Below are positions 1 to 7,092 of a DNA stretch of 14,369 nucleotides, piece after piece. How positions within the stretch are numbered: the stretch's first letter is position 1; every line of letters starts with the position of its first letter. Both the position numbers and the translations under genes were made by a program. A model generated the notes under the pieces. It was not told where the DNA came from. It made no database searches and worked only from the letters and a program-made list of their open reading frames with translations. Source of the DNA: Candidatus Accumulibacter vicinus (GTDB lineage Bacteria > Pseudomonadota > Gammaproteobacteria > Burkholderiales > Rhodocyclaceae); assembly GCA_002425405.1 (NCBI GenBank), contig DIME01000017.1, forward strand, positions 1 through 14,369. Reading direction: 5' to 3'.

Positions 1-24
1 AGCAATTTTGTGAACACGGCCTAG

Positions 25-1422
25 TTAATCCCACAGCACTTCATCAAAAAGCGCCTGCAAACGCGCGCCCCGTTCGGGATTGACTTGTCGCAACCAGGAC
101 AGCCGCCCCCGCAAATGGGCGCGAAAATCGGGCAGTCCACGGCGATTCTGGCTTGCCGGTCCGTGGCGACGGCAATTGGTCAGGATGGCCTTGAGCGTGT
201 CGTATTCGGCACGCGGCAGGTTGAGCCGCTCATTCACCACCAGGCCGGTAATCCGCTGGCTGGCGCAGGCAGGTGCGAGTCGCGTCTTGCGCCAGTTCGG
301 GGCGAAGCCTTCTTCGAGAATGATGTCCTGAACCATGAACACGATGCGCCTGCCGCGGGCCAGGTCTCCGTCGGCGCAAGAAAAAACCAGATCGTCGACG
401 TAGCGACTATAGCCAGCCTGACATTCCCGTGCCGCGCCGGCCAGGCGCAGGTCGAGACGATAGGCGCAGAGGTTCGCCAGCGCGGGAGACGTCGGCGCAC
501 CCTGGGGCAGATGCCGTCCCATGAACTGGCGTGCCCAATCGCGACGGCGGCAGCGCTCTTCGGGACTCGGATACGCCTCTTGCGGCACCTGGCGAAGCAG
601 CCAGGCGGGGCTGCAGCGAGTGGTCAGGCCAGTCAGATAGCGGGCCGTCTCGCGCGGGTAGCCGAGGGTGCGAAACAGCGCATGCACGCGGGCGCCGGAG
701 ATACTGGCGAAGAAATCCCGCAGATCCAGCTTCAACAAGAGCGCCGAGCCAAGATGCAGACGCGCGTTATCCACCACCGAGCGGCCTCGCACGCAACCCT
801 GCGCCGCTTCGTGCACCGGCACCCGATTGAGGATTTCCCGCAGGATACGCCGTTGAATGAAGCGCAGGTTCTCCTTGGGCGCCTCGATCAGGCGCGCGCC
901 ACCTGCCGCCTTGGCAACCCAGCGGGAATGATAGTGATCGAGTTTTTCAGCGCGCGAACGGCTGGACCACGCGGACGCATCGGCGTACCAGTCGAGCATG
1001 GACGGCGCCATCTCCAGCCAGTCCGCGAGATCACCGATGGTTGCCAGCGACGGCAGGAGAAGCCCGGCCAAAGGCTCGGGCGGATGTCCCATCGGCTGAT
1101 GAAATGGATAGTAGGCACGGACCACCGGGATCGCTTCAGGCCGCTCGAAGGCCGCCAGGAAGGCCGGAAAAGCGAGGATGGACGCGACTACCTGATCATG
1201 TTGCTGCGGCGGCCAGACCTCACCCGCTGGTGCCGCACGCGCGAAGTGTAGATGCAGTGCCAGCGGCACCAGCCACGGCGCGGGGTGGCCAAGTACCCGC
1301 TCAGCTCTCGCCCGCATCGCGGGAGGACTCGCCTCACCCGCCATGAAGGCGCGCGCCAAGGCGGTCGCCACCCGGCGCACGGCTGCCGACGAGCAGTTGG
1401 GGCGATCAGAAAGTTCATCCAT
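25..1422 (-). CDS. Retron-type reverse transcriptase with long N-terminal extension
   Basis: RNA-directed DNA polymerase of the retron group, expected to copy part of its own adjacent RNA into msDNA. Seen in the 465-residue product: retron-specific NAxxH motif (NARLH, 219-223), motif A with catalytic Asp (KLDLRDFF, 231-238), LPQGAPTSP (305-313), active site YVDD (341-344), and ITGLVVN (391-397), a conservative form of the retron VTG motif. About 165 residues precede the core; they carry no domain I recognise, but the stretch LADWLEMAPSMLDWYAD (132-148) looks like the segment before the core in long myxobacterial (Mx162-like) retron RTs, which from memory share the architecture. The ATG at 1422 was chosen because the longer frame to 1524 runs through the predicted RNA; a TTG at 1440 is possible. 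No strong ribosome site is seen. The product is longer than the usual ~320 residues of coliform retron RTs. Any downstream partner lies outside the window. Confidence 0.93.
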   Translation of the reverse strand: MDELSDRPNCSSAAVRRVATALARAFMAGEASPPAMRARAERVLGHPAPWLVPLALHLHFARAAPAGEVWPPQQHDQVVASILAFPAFLAAFERPEAIPVVRAYYPFHQPMGHPPEPLAGLLLPSLATIGDLADWLEMAPSMLDWYADASAWSSRSRAEKLDHYHSRWVAKAAGGARLIEAPKENLRFIQRRILREILNRVPVHEAAQGCVRGRSVVDNARLHLGSALLLKLDLRDFFASISGARVHALFRTLGYPRETARYLTGLTTRCSPAWLLRQVPQEAYPSPEERCRRRDWARQFMGRHLPQGAPTSPALANLCAYRLDLRLAGAARECQAGYSRYVDDLVFSCADGDLARGRRIVFMVQDIILEEGFAPNWRKTRLAPACASQRITGLVVNERLNLPRAEYDTLKAILTNCRRHGPASQNRRGLPDFRAHLRGRLSWLRQVNPERGARLQALFDEVLWD

Positions 1423-1443
1423 AGTGACTTGCAAGATCAAGGC

Positions 1444-1601
1444 GTGGCGCCCTCTCCAGCCTGTCGTGTGACGCCTGAGCCAAACACGCCGCAGGCGTGA
1501 GCCGCTCAGGCAACGAAAAGCCAACTACCGAAAAAACTCCAGGGTAACCCTGGAATGGCCGGGCCAATTGCAACCCGAACCCGCCAGGAGAGGCGCACCA
1601 C
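1444..1601 (-). ncRNA. Predicted retron msr-msd RNA
   Basis: Predicted template and primer RNA for the adjacent reverse transcriptase, 158 nt, read on the minus strand and ending 21 nt before the RT start codon. The ends pair: a1 GTGGTGCGCCTCTCC (1601-1587) with a2 GGAGAGGGCGCCAC (1457-1444), giving 14 pairs with one G-U and one bulged G (1594). Between them: a weak stem TGGC-GGG/CCC-GCCA (1586-1580 with 1563-1561 and 1558-1555); a stem-loop TCCAGGG-TTA-CCCTGGA (1554-1538) followed by six T; and a two-tier hairpin with outer stem GCCTGAGC/GCTCAGGC (1511-1504/1480-1473) and inner stem CACGCC-TGC-GGCGTG (1499-1485). The first two resemble msr, the last resembles msd. Candidate priming guanosines are G1585 or G1584, just inside a1. 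Size, order and position match known retrons; the fold was derived by hand, not by a program. Confidence 0.8.
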
Positions 1602-1609
1602 AGTCAGAG

Positions 1610-1637
1610 ATTAATGCACCAGCAGGAAACGAGTCAA
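1610..1637 (-). promoter_or_regulatory. Sigma70-like promoter of the retron
   Basis: On the minus strand, TTGACT (1637-1632, 4 or 5 of 6 to the -35 consensus depending on the reference used) is followed after 16 nt by ATTAAT (1615-1610, 4 of 6 to the -10). Transcription would begin about 6-7 nt further on, near 1603, almost exactly at the a1 end of the predicted RNA (1601). That agreement is the main reason to trust the call. Confidence 0.6.
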
Positions 1638-1762
1638 ATGACCGGGCACTCTTCCACAAGCCGTTCGGGCCAGTCACCACCTTGCCGTTCGGTACGTCGC
1701 CAGACACCTCCCGCCTCGACCAGTGCCGCCGGCGTTGTGCGGACGCGGCCTCCGCGCGCTAC

Positions 1763-1789
1763 AAAAACCGTAATCGGCGCGATTACCGG
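1763..1789 (-). terminator. Rho-independent terminator of the SulP gene
   Basis: On the minus strand, stem GTAATC (1786-1781), loop GCGCC, stem GATTAC (1775-1770), extended by CC/GG around one bulged G, then five T (1767-1763). It lies 73 nt past the SulP stop codon and separates that transcript from the retron promoter. Confidence 0.65.
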
Positions 1790-1861
1790 CCGTCGCGCCT
1801 GTGTTCTCGCGCATGCCGGCGAGGTGCGAAGATAGCGTTTCCCGGAAAACGGGCGCCCCCT

Positions 1862-3526
1862 TCAGCCCGCCGGCGAAGCCTCCTCGGCCAGGGAGCGAAA
1901 CGCCTGCGCCGTGCTCAGGAAAACCTGCCCGCTGAGCTCCTTGCCGAGCAACTCACTTTGCTGCAGGCGGTCCATCACCGGGCCCTTGACCTCGCTCAGA
2001 TGCAGTTTGATTCCCTGCGCCTGCAGGCTGCGATTGATCTCGGTCAGCGCATACAGGCCGGTGGTATCGATCAGGCTCACCGCCGACATGACCAGCAGCA
2101 CGTGGCCGGTGACCCGACCCTGCGCCGCTCGCGCCTTCAGCAGGTTCTCGAGGCGGTCGACGACGGCGTCGACATTGCCGAAGTAGAGGTCGGCGTCGAC
2201 GCGCAGCATCAAGACCTCGGGCAGTGTTTCCACGTCGTGCCGTTCGACGTTGCGGAAGTGCTCGCTGCCCGGGATCCTGCCGATGACGGCGATATGCGGC
2301 CGACTGGTGCGCCAGATCAGGGTGGCGAGTGACAGCACGACGCCAAGGATCACGCCCTCTTCGACGCCGAGCAGCAGCACGCCGGCGACGGTGGCCAGCA
2401 GCGCTCCGGCGTCGCCGCGATCGTAGCGCCAGGCGTCGCGCAAGGTCGTCAGGTCGATCATCCCGAGCACGGCCAGGATGATCGTTGCCGCCAGCGCCGG
2501 CAACGGCAGCAGCGACACCCAGGACGTCGGCACCACCAGGATCAGCACGACCAGGGCGGCCGAAATCACGCTGGCCAGGGGCGTGTTGGCGCCGGCCGAG
2601 TAGTTCACCGCCGACCGCGAAATGCTGCCGGTGACCGGCAGGCCCCCGGATAGCGCACTGGCCAGATTGGCGGCGCCGAGGCCCAGCAGCTCGCGGTTGG
2701 TCGCGATGCGTTCACCACGCTTCTGCGCCAGCGATTGCGCCGCAGACTGACTGGAGAGAAAGATCATGAAAGCGACCAGCACGCCGGGAACCAGCAAGGC
2801 TCGCCAGTGTTCGGCCGACACCCTCAGGGCGATTCCGGGAATCCCTGCGGGAATCTCGCCAACCGCCTTCACCCTGCCTTGCACCAGACCCAGAACACCG
2901 ACCACGGCCGTCGCCACGACCAGAACCGCCACCGGCGCCAGTCTGGCCAGTGTCTCGGCAACGCGCGTCGACACCCCCAGGGCGCTCAGCGCCTTGGCCA
3001 GATACTGTTTCGCCGCCCACAGCGCGAGCAGCGAACTGACGCCGATGATCGCGCTCGGCAGATGGACGGCCGCCAGCGGTCCGCCCAGCAGCGGCTGCAT
3101 CTGGCCCCCGGCGATCAGCAGGGCCGCGCCAGTGGTGAAACCGCTCATCACCGGTCGGCTGAGGAAACCGGCGAGAAAACCGAGGCGAAAGATGCCGCTC
3201 AGGAACAGCACCACGCCGGCGATCAGCGCCATCTGGCCGGCCAGAACGACGCTCAGCGCCGAGCCGGGCGCTGCGAGAACCGCCAGCGCCGTGCCCGTCA
3301 TCAGCGAGGTGATCGCCATCGGTCCGACCGACTGGACCATGCTGCTGCCGAAAACCGCATAGGCGATCGGTGCCAGGATGCTCGCATACAGCCCAGCCAC
3401 CGGCGGCAGCCCCGCGACCATGGCATAGGCCATGCCCTGGGGAATCAGCATCAGGGCGACGATGACGCCGGCAGCGAGGTCGCCGGCCAGCAGATCACGT
3501 CGATAGTGTTTCAGCCAGAATGGCAT
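1862..3526 (-). CDS. SulP-family anion transporter with C-terminal STAS domain
   Basis: Inner-membrane secondary transporter of the SLC26/SulP family; members move sulfate, bicarbonate, dicarboxylates or other anions, and the substrate cannot be read from sequence. The 554-residue product starts with the family signature (IPQGMAYAMVAGLPPVAGLY, 28-47), continues with many hydrophobic membrane segments, and ends in a cytoplasmic STAS domain (about 438-545) with the conserved SLIDTTG loop (484-490). Length is typical. The frame opens 80 codons earlier, but the ATG at 3526 has GGGAGA eight nt upstream and begins right at the family N terminus (MPFWLKHYRRDLLAGDL). It is divergent from the DUF1223 gene across a 238-nt spacer with tandem repeats, so regulation may be shared. 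No carbonic anhydrase gene, sometimes a SulP partner, is nearby. Confidence 0.93.
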   Translation of the reverse strand: MPFWLKHYRRDLLAGDLAAGVIVALMLIPQGMAYAMVAGLPPVAGLYASILAPIAYAVFGSSMVQSVGPMAITSLMTGTALAVLAAPGSALSVVLAGQMALIAGVVLFLSGIFRLGFLAGFLSRPVMSGFTTGAALLIAGGQMQPLLGGPLAAVHLPSAIIGVSSLLALWAAKQYLAKALSALGVSTRVAETLARLAPVAVLVVATAVVGVLGLVQGRVKAVGEIPAGIPGIALRVSAEHWRALLVPGVLVAFMIFLSSQSAAQSLAQKRGERIATNRELLGLGAANLASALSGGLPVTGSISRSAVNYSAGANTPLASVISAALVVLILVVPTSWVSLLPLPALAATIILAVLGMIDLTTLRDAWRYDRGDAGALLATVAGVLLLGVEEGVILGVVLSLATLIWRTSRPHIAVIGRIPGSEHFRNVERHDVETLPEVLMLRVDADLYFGNVDAVVDRLENLLKARAAQGRVTGHVLLVMSAVSLIDTTGLYALTEINRSLQAQGIKLHLSEVKGPVMDRLQQSELLGKELSGQVFLSTAQAFRSLAEEASPAG

Positions 3527-3665
3527 GGCGACTGTCTCCCGGTTGTTCACAAGGCGCGATGGGACGCGACGATCATGGTACCCGTCGTGCCGCTGTCGTC
3601 CTAACATGAGACCGGGCGTCCGGCAATGGTCTGCTGCGCTTGCCTGCTGCCAGAGCGATTGAACG

Positions 3666-3713
3666 CAAACCGCGAGAAGCGTAAGGCGAGAATCGTAAGG
3701 CGGGCATCGTAAG
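3666..3713. repeat. 14-nt tandem direct repeats between divergent genes
   Basis: CGTAAGGCGAGAAT (3680-3693) and CGTAAGGCGGGCAT (3694-3707) are followed by a partial copy starting CGTAAG (3708-3713). A degenerate copy in front (3666-3679) shares 9 of 14 bases. The period is exactly 14. They lie 52 nt before the DUF1223 start and may be a regulator binding array; no regulator is identifiable. Confidence 0.6.
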
Positions 3714-3764
3714 TATTCCCGCCCGGACGACGACCAAGCTTCATCGTAACTCGTGGAGGCTTCC

Positions 3765-4571
3765 ATGTCCTGGCATTCCCTGGCAAGTCCGCTGCTCCTC
3801 GCCGTCGCTTGCGGCGCTGCCGACGCCGCTCCGACGGCTGCCTGTCAGCGCAGCAGCCCGCCGCATACGGTGGCGCTGGTCGAACTGTTCACCTCGGAAG
3901 GCTGCAGCAGTTGCCCGCCTGCCGACCGCTGGCTGAGTACGCTGGCTGCGCGCTACGGACCCGAACAAGTCGTGCCGCTGTCGCTGCATGTCGACTACTG
4001 GGACTACATCGGCTGGCAGGACCCTTTTGCCCAGGCGCAGTTCAGCGAGCGCCAGCGCCAGCTCGGACAGCGCTCGGCCAGCCCGGTGGTCTACACCCCG
4101 GAGGTATTCGTCGGCATGCGCGAACTGCGTGGCTGGCACGATGCAGCCAGCTTCGAACAGCGGCTGCGCCAGATCAATCGCCAGCCGGCGCGCGCAGACA
4201 TTCGCCTGGCGATGAAGGGCGGCGAAACCGGAGCGATCGCCGTCGAGGCCCAGTTCCGCACGGCAACCGCCGAGGATGGCCGGAACAGCCTGCAGGGCGT
4301 GCTGGTGCTCTACGAAGACCGTCTCGAATCGAGTGTGCGGCGCGGCGAAAACCGCGGGGCAACGCTGCGCCACGACCACGTCGTTCGCTACTGGTCGCCG
4401 CCCTTCCCGCTGCGCGCCGACGCGACGCTGCAGACGGTCCGCCGCACGCTGGGGCTGGGCGCCGAATGGAACACGACGAAACTGGGCCTCGCCGCGTTTG
4501 TTCATGACAGCCGCACGGGCGAAGTGCTGCAGGCGATCTCGCTGCCGGTCTGCACCGCGGCAGCAATGTGA
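3765..4571 (+). CDS. DUF1223 family secreted thioredoxin-like protein
   Basis: Conserved protein of the DUF1223 family, a thioredoxin-like fold of unsettled function. The 268-residue product has a short hydrophobic leader (MSWHSLASPLLLAVACGAADA) that looks like a Sec signal peptide cleaved near residue 21, so it should act in the periplasm. The family signature VELFTSEGCSSCPPAD (39-54) carries the CSSC pair (47 and 50), and a SPVVYTPEVFVGM stretch supplies the usual cis-proline region of such folds. The reading frame also opens at GTG 3753, but GGAGG (3755-3759) lies five nt before ATG 3765, which fixes the start. A redox or thiol-disulfide role follows from the CxxC motif and is inference. 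It is transcribed away from the SulP gene; 128 nt separate it from the dioxygenase downstream. Confidence 0.9.
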   Translation: MSWHSLASPLLLAVACGAADAAPTAACQRSSPPHTVALVELFTSEGCSSCPPADRWLSTLAARYGPEQVVPLSLHVDYWDYIGWQDPFAQAQFSERQRQLGQRSASPVVYTPEVFVGMRELRGWHDAASFEQRLRQINRQPARADIRLAMKGGETGAIAVEAQFRTATAEDGRNSLQGVLVLYEDRLESSVRRGENRGATLRHDHVVRYWSPPFPLRADATLQTVRRTLGLGAEWNTTKLGLAAFVHDSRTGEVLQAISLPVCTAAAM

Positions 4572-4603
4572 ACGACGAGGCGCATCACACCGAGGTCTGT
4601 CCA

Positions 4604-4624
4604 TTGTTGCGGTTTACGCAACAA
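4604..4624. repeat. Perfect 8-bp inverted repeat in the DUF1223-dioxygenase spacer
   Basis: TTGTTGCG (4604-4611), loop GTTTA, then CGCAACAA (4617-4624), followed by an AT-rich stretch AATATTTG. There is no T tract, so it is not a classical terminator; an operator or a transcript-end stem for the DUF1223 gene is possible. Confidence 0.5.
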
Positions 4625-4699
4625 ATATTTGCCGATTGTCGGCTATTTCAAACCCAAAAGGACGATTAGAGTACGGCAATCGCTTCAGGAGTTGCCCGC

Positions 4700-5509
4700 A
4701 TGACCCCCTCGCTACCCGTTTTCTTCGTCCCCCACGGTTCCCCCGGCTTTGCCCTGCGACCGGGTGCGGCCGGCGCGGCCATGGTCGCCGCGGTGGGCGG
4801 ACTGCCGCGACCGCGCGCCATTGTCATCGTCAGCGCGCACTGGGAGATGCCGGAGCCTACCGTCGGCTTTGCCGAACGCCCGCGCACGATCCACGACTTC
4901 TACGGCTTCCCGGAGGAACTGTACGCCCTCAACTATCCGGCGACGGGTTGCCGCGAAGCCTCGCGCGAAGTCGTCAAGGCGATCACGGCGGCCGCTCTGC
5001 CGGTTGAGGAAGAGGCGGCCCGCGGCCTCGACCATGGCGCCTGGGTCCCTTTGCGCCTGATGTTTCCCGAAGCCAACGTGCCGGTGATCCCCGTTTCCAT
5101 CCAGAGCGCCGGGGGTCCGCAACAGGCGTGGCGCCTCGGCCAGGCGCTGGCGCCGCTTGCCGCCCAGGGCTTCCTGATCATCGGCTCGGGGAACGTCACG
5201 CACAACCTGCGCGACTATCAACTCGCCGCGCGCCAGGCCGGGCAGACCCCGGATTATGTCCGCGCCTTCTCCGGATGGCTCGCCGATCGCCTCGCCACCC
5301 ACGACATCGCCGCGCTGCTCGACTATCGCCGGCAGGCGCCGGGCGCCGTTCGGGCGCACCCGAGCGAGGAACATCTGCTGCCGCTTTTTGTCTCGCTCGG
5401 TGCCGGTGGCGAAAAAGCAACGGTGCAACGCTTCCATGCCGGCATCGACGATCACGTCATCGCCATGGACGCCTATTCATTTTTTCCGCCATCAGGAGGT
5501 ACCGCATGA
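4700..5509 (+). CDS. ygiD: DODA-type class III extradiol ring-cleavage dioxygenase (YgiD family)
   Basis: Cytoplasmic metal-dependent dioxygenase of the DODA/LigB superfamily; E. coli YgiD opens the catechol ring of DOPA in the 4,5 position. Here the physiological substrate is unknown. The 269-residue product has the expected histidines: H12 (PHGSP), H47 (SAHWE), H112 (LDHGAW), H168 (NVTHNL) and HPSEEH (220-225). H12, H47 and one of the last two should hold the metal, and H168 is the likely acid-base residue, by analogy with the family. Length matches the family (about 260-270). AGGAG (4687-4691) stands eight nt before the ATG. The stop codon overlaps the next gene's start in an ATGA, so the two are translationally coupled. 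Confidence 0.92.
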   Translation: MTPSLPVFFVPHGSPGFALRPGAAGAAMVAAVGGLPRPRAIVIVSAHWEMPEPTVGFAERPRTIHDFYGFPEELYALNYPATGCREASREVVKAITAAALPVEEEAARGLDHGAWVPLRLMFPEANVPVIPVSIQSAGGPQQAWRLGQALAPLAAQGFLIIGSGNVTHNLRDYQLAARQAGQTPDYVRAFSGWLADRLATHDIAALLDYRRQAPGAVRAHPSEEHLLPLFVSLGAGGEKATVQRFHAGIDDHVIAMDAYSFFPPSGGTA

Positions 5510-6048
5510 GCGAGCGCTACACATCCACCGCCAAGGCCCTGCACTGGCTGATGGCCATCCTCTTCTTCGGTCTGCTGGCGCTGGGTTTCTACATGCACGA
5601 CCTGCCGCTCTCGCCCGAAAAGCTGAAACTCTATTCCTGGCACAAGTGGGCCGGCGTCACGGCCTTCCTGCTCGTCTGGCTGCGGCTTTTCTGGCGCCTC
5701 ACGCATCGCCCCCCGGCGCTGCCGGCGAGCATGCCGCGCGCACTGCAGTTCGCCGCCCATGCCGGCCACTTCCTCATCTACGCGCTGATGCTCGCCATTC
5801 CGCTGTCCGGCTGGCTGATGAGTTCGGCCAAGGGTTTCCAGACTGTCTGGTTCGGTATCCTGCCCATTCCCGATCTGCTGAACAAGAACAAGGAACTGGG
5901 CGACCTGCTGCAGACCGTCCACATGAGCCTCAACCTGCTCTTCGTCGCGACCATCGTCGGCCATGTCGGCGCCGCACTGAAACACCACTTCATCGACAAG
6001 GACGACATCCTGACCCGCATGTTGCCCGTCCATTCCCGGGAAAACTGA
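5506..6048 (+). CDS. Cytochrome b561 (CybB-like di-heme membrane protein)
   Basis: Bacterial cytochrome b561 family: a four-helix inner-membrane protein binding two b-type hemes. E. coli CybB oxidises ubiquinol and passes electrons to superoxide. The 180-residue product shows four hydrophobic segments (about 10-30, 48-64, 84-105, 138-158) and histidines in the expected places: H13 (ALHWLM), H46 (YSWHKW), H139 (TVHMS) and H153 (VGHVG), the likely heme ligands, with KHHF (160-162) just after. AGGAGG (5494-5499) lies six nt before the ATG and inside the preceding gene. The ATGA overlap with the dioxygenase gene indicates one transcript. What the pairing means biochemically is not clear; a role in quinone or oxidative chemistry is inference. 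Confidence 0.93.
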   Translation: MSERYTSTAKALHWLMAILFFGLLALGFYMHDLPLSPEKLKLYSWHKWAGVTAFLLVWLRLFWRLTHRPPALPASMPRALQFAAHAGHFLIYALMLAIPLSGWLMSSAKGFQTVWFGILPIPDLLNKNKELGDLLQTVHMSLNLLFVATIVGHVGAALKHHFIDKDDILTRMLPVHSREN

Positions 6049-6064
6049 GAGGCGACGAATCGAC

Positions 6065-6081
6065 ATCGCCATCGAGGCGAT
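6065..6081. repeat. Short hairpin after the cytochrome b561 gene
   Basis: ATCGCC (6065-6070), loop ATCGA, GGCGAT (6076-6081), 17 nt past the stop codon. It has no T tract. It may protect or end the transcript in this convergent spacer (6049-6251), where I see no other signal except the short frame listed next. Confidence 0.3.
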
Positions 6082-6132
6082 CCGGCAGCAAGCCCCCCCA
6101 TCGATCCCTGACCTGCACTCGCCAGCGCCTTA

Positions 6133-6270
6133 ATGCTGAGAGTGGCAATTGCCCGCAGCATCCTGCAGGCGATCCCCGGCGACATCGTCTCCCTGCAGTT
6201 TCTCGGTCTGCTCTATCACCGGACCAGGCGCCGCGCGCAGGCCATGCAGGATCAGAACTCGAAGACCTGA
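6133..6270 (+). pseudogene. Short TPR-like fragment, possible gene remnant
   Basis: A 45-codon frame from ATG 6133 to TGA 6268-6270. Its product (ARSILQAIPGD at 7-17, then LQFLGLLYHR at 21-30) has the spacing and residues of one tetratricopeptide repeat (A..L, PGD, L..LG.L). A lone TPR repeat is not a complete protein, no ribosome site is visible, and the frame overlaps the end of the convergent metallo-hydrolase gene by 19 nt. I read it as a remnant of a TPR gene or a chance frame. Confidence 0.25.
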
Positions 6271-7019
6271 TTGCTCTGTAGCATCCTCGGTTTGAATTCG
6301 CCTGCGCAGGCCTGGATTTCAGCCATCGTCAACTCGATCTGGCTGGGCTTCAGATGACTGATATAGATTTCTGGAGCAATGGACAGCTTCTTCAACTCGT
6401 TTGCCAGCATCTTCGGACAGAGGTGCTTGGAGATTTCGGCAAGCCCCTGTTCGCGGTTTGGAAAAGCCGTTTCAATCAGCAAATAACGCAGGTTGGCAAT
6501 GCGATTGACCACCGGCCAGAAGGCATCATTGGCAGTGGTGTCGCCGGTAAAGACCAGGCTGCCCACCCCTGAGTCGAGCTGATAGCCGACTGCCGGTACC
6601 GTATGCTCGGCAGGAAGCGCCGTAATCGTTCGCTCACCGAGCCGCACCGACTGGCCCAGGCTGATGGACTGGTAGCGCATGATGGCCTTCTCGCGGCTCG
6701 GGATCACACTGAAATCCGGCCAGATCGCCCAGTTGAAGATATGATTGCCGATGATTTCGAGTGTCGCAGCCGTTGCATAGACCGTTAGGGGCTTGTCCCG
6801 CAAGTCGCTGACCGAATCGATCAGCAGGGGCAGCAAGGCGATGTGATCGAGGTGTGAGTGGGTCAGAAACACATGGTCAATGAGCGCCAGTTCGGCCAGC
6901 GATAAATCAGCGACACCCGTCCCGGCATCGATGAGCAGATCATGATCGACGAGCATCGCCGTGGTTCGCCGATGACGCCCGCCAATACCTCCACTACAGC
7001 CGAGGACCCTGACTCTCAT
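6252..7019 (-). CDS. Metallo-beta-lactamase-fold hydrolase, class II cyclic-nucleotide phosphodiesterase-like
   Basis: Probable zinc phosphodiesterase of the metallo-beta-lactamase superfamily. The closest match in overall design is the class II 3',5'-cyclic-nucleotide phosphodiesterase family, so cAMP or a related nucleotide is a plausible but unproven substrate. Seen in 255 residues: metal motif HSHLDH (54-59), H139 (AEHT), D160 (FTGDT) and H222 (ISHLKP), which together complete a two-metal site. The N terminus MRVRVLGCSGG is typical of the fold and there is no signal peptide, so it is cytoplasmic. It is the last gene of a four-gene minus-strand run, 73 nt after the FHA gene. No clear ribosome site precedes the ATG; the start rests on the fold's N-terminal strand. 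A tRNase Z-like or other MBL nuclease role is an alternative. Confidence 0.85.
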   Translation of the reverse strand: MRVRVLGCSGGIGGRHRRTTAMLVDHDLLIDAGTGVADLSLAELALIDHVFLTHSHLDHIALLPLLIDSVSDLRDKPLTVYATAATLEIIGNHIFNWAIWPDFSVIPSREKAIMRYQSISLGQSVRLGERTITALPAEHTVPAVGYQLDSGVGSLVFTGDTTANDAFWPVVNRIANLRYLLIETAFPNREQGLAEISKHLCPKMLANELKKLSIAPEIYISHLKPSQIELTMAEIQACAGEFKPRMLQSNQVFEF

Positions 7020-7092
7020 GGCAGCGCAGCCGGATTCATCTGCTTTCCGAATCTGCTAGCCGTGCGGCCTCGTCCGCAGAGAACATTGTCCA

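Noticed and set aside
85..1251. Long plus-strand frame of 388 codons opposite the reverse transcriptase
   Set aside because: It is the mirror of a clearly coding minus-strand gene with catalytic motifs; its product is rich in Arg, Gln and His with no family resemblance, and high GC keeps such frames open.
1423..1524. Upstream extension of the reverse transcriptase to an ATG at 1524
   Set aside because: The added residues are low-complexity Arg/Leu/Trp and lie over the msd hairpin and a2 arm of the predicted RNA.
3527..3766. 80-codon N-terminal extension of the SulP protein
   Set aside because: It runs through the tandem repeats and overlaps the divergent gene; the ATG at 3526 has a good ribosome site and matches the family start.
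5128..6281. Long plus-strand frames overlapping the dioxygenase and cytochrome genes
   Set aside because: One merely continues into the real cytochrome frame, the other is Arg/Pro/Ala-rich shadow sequence.
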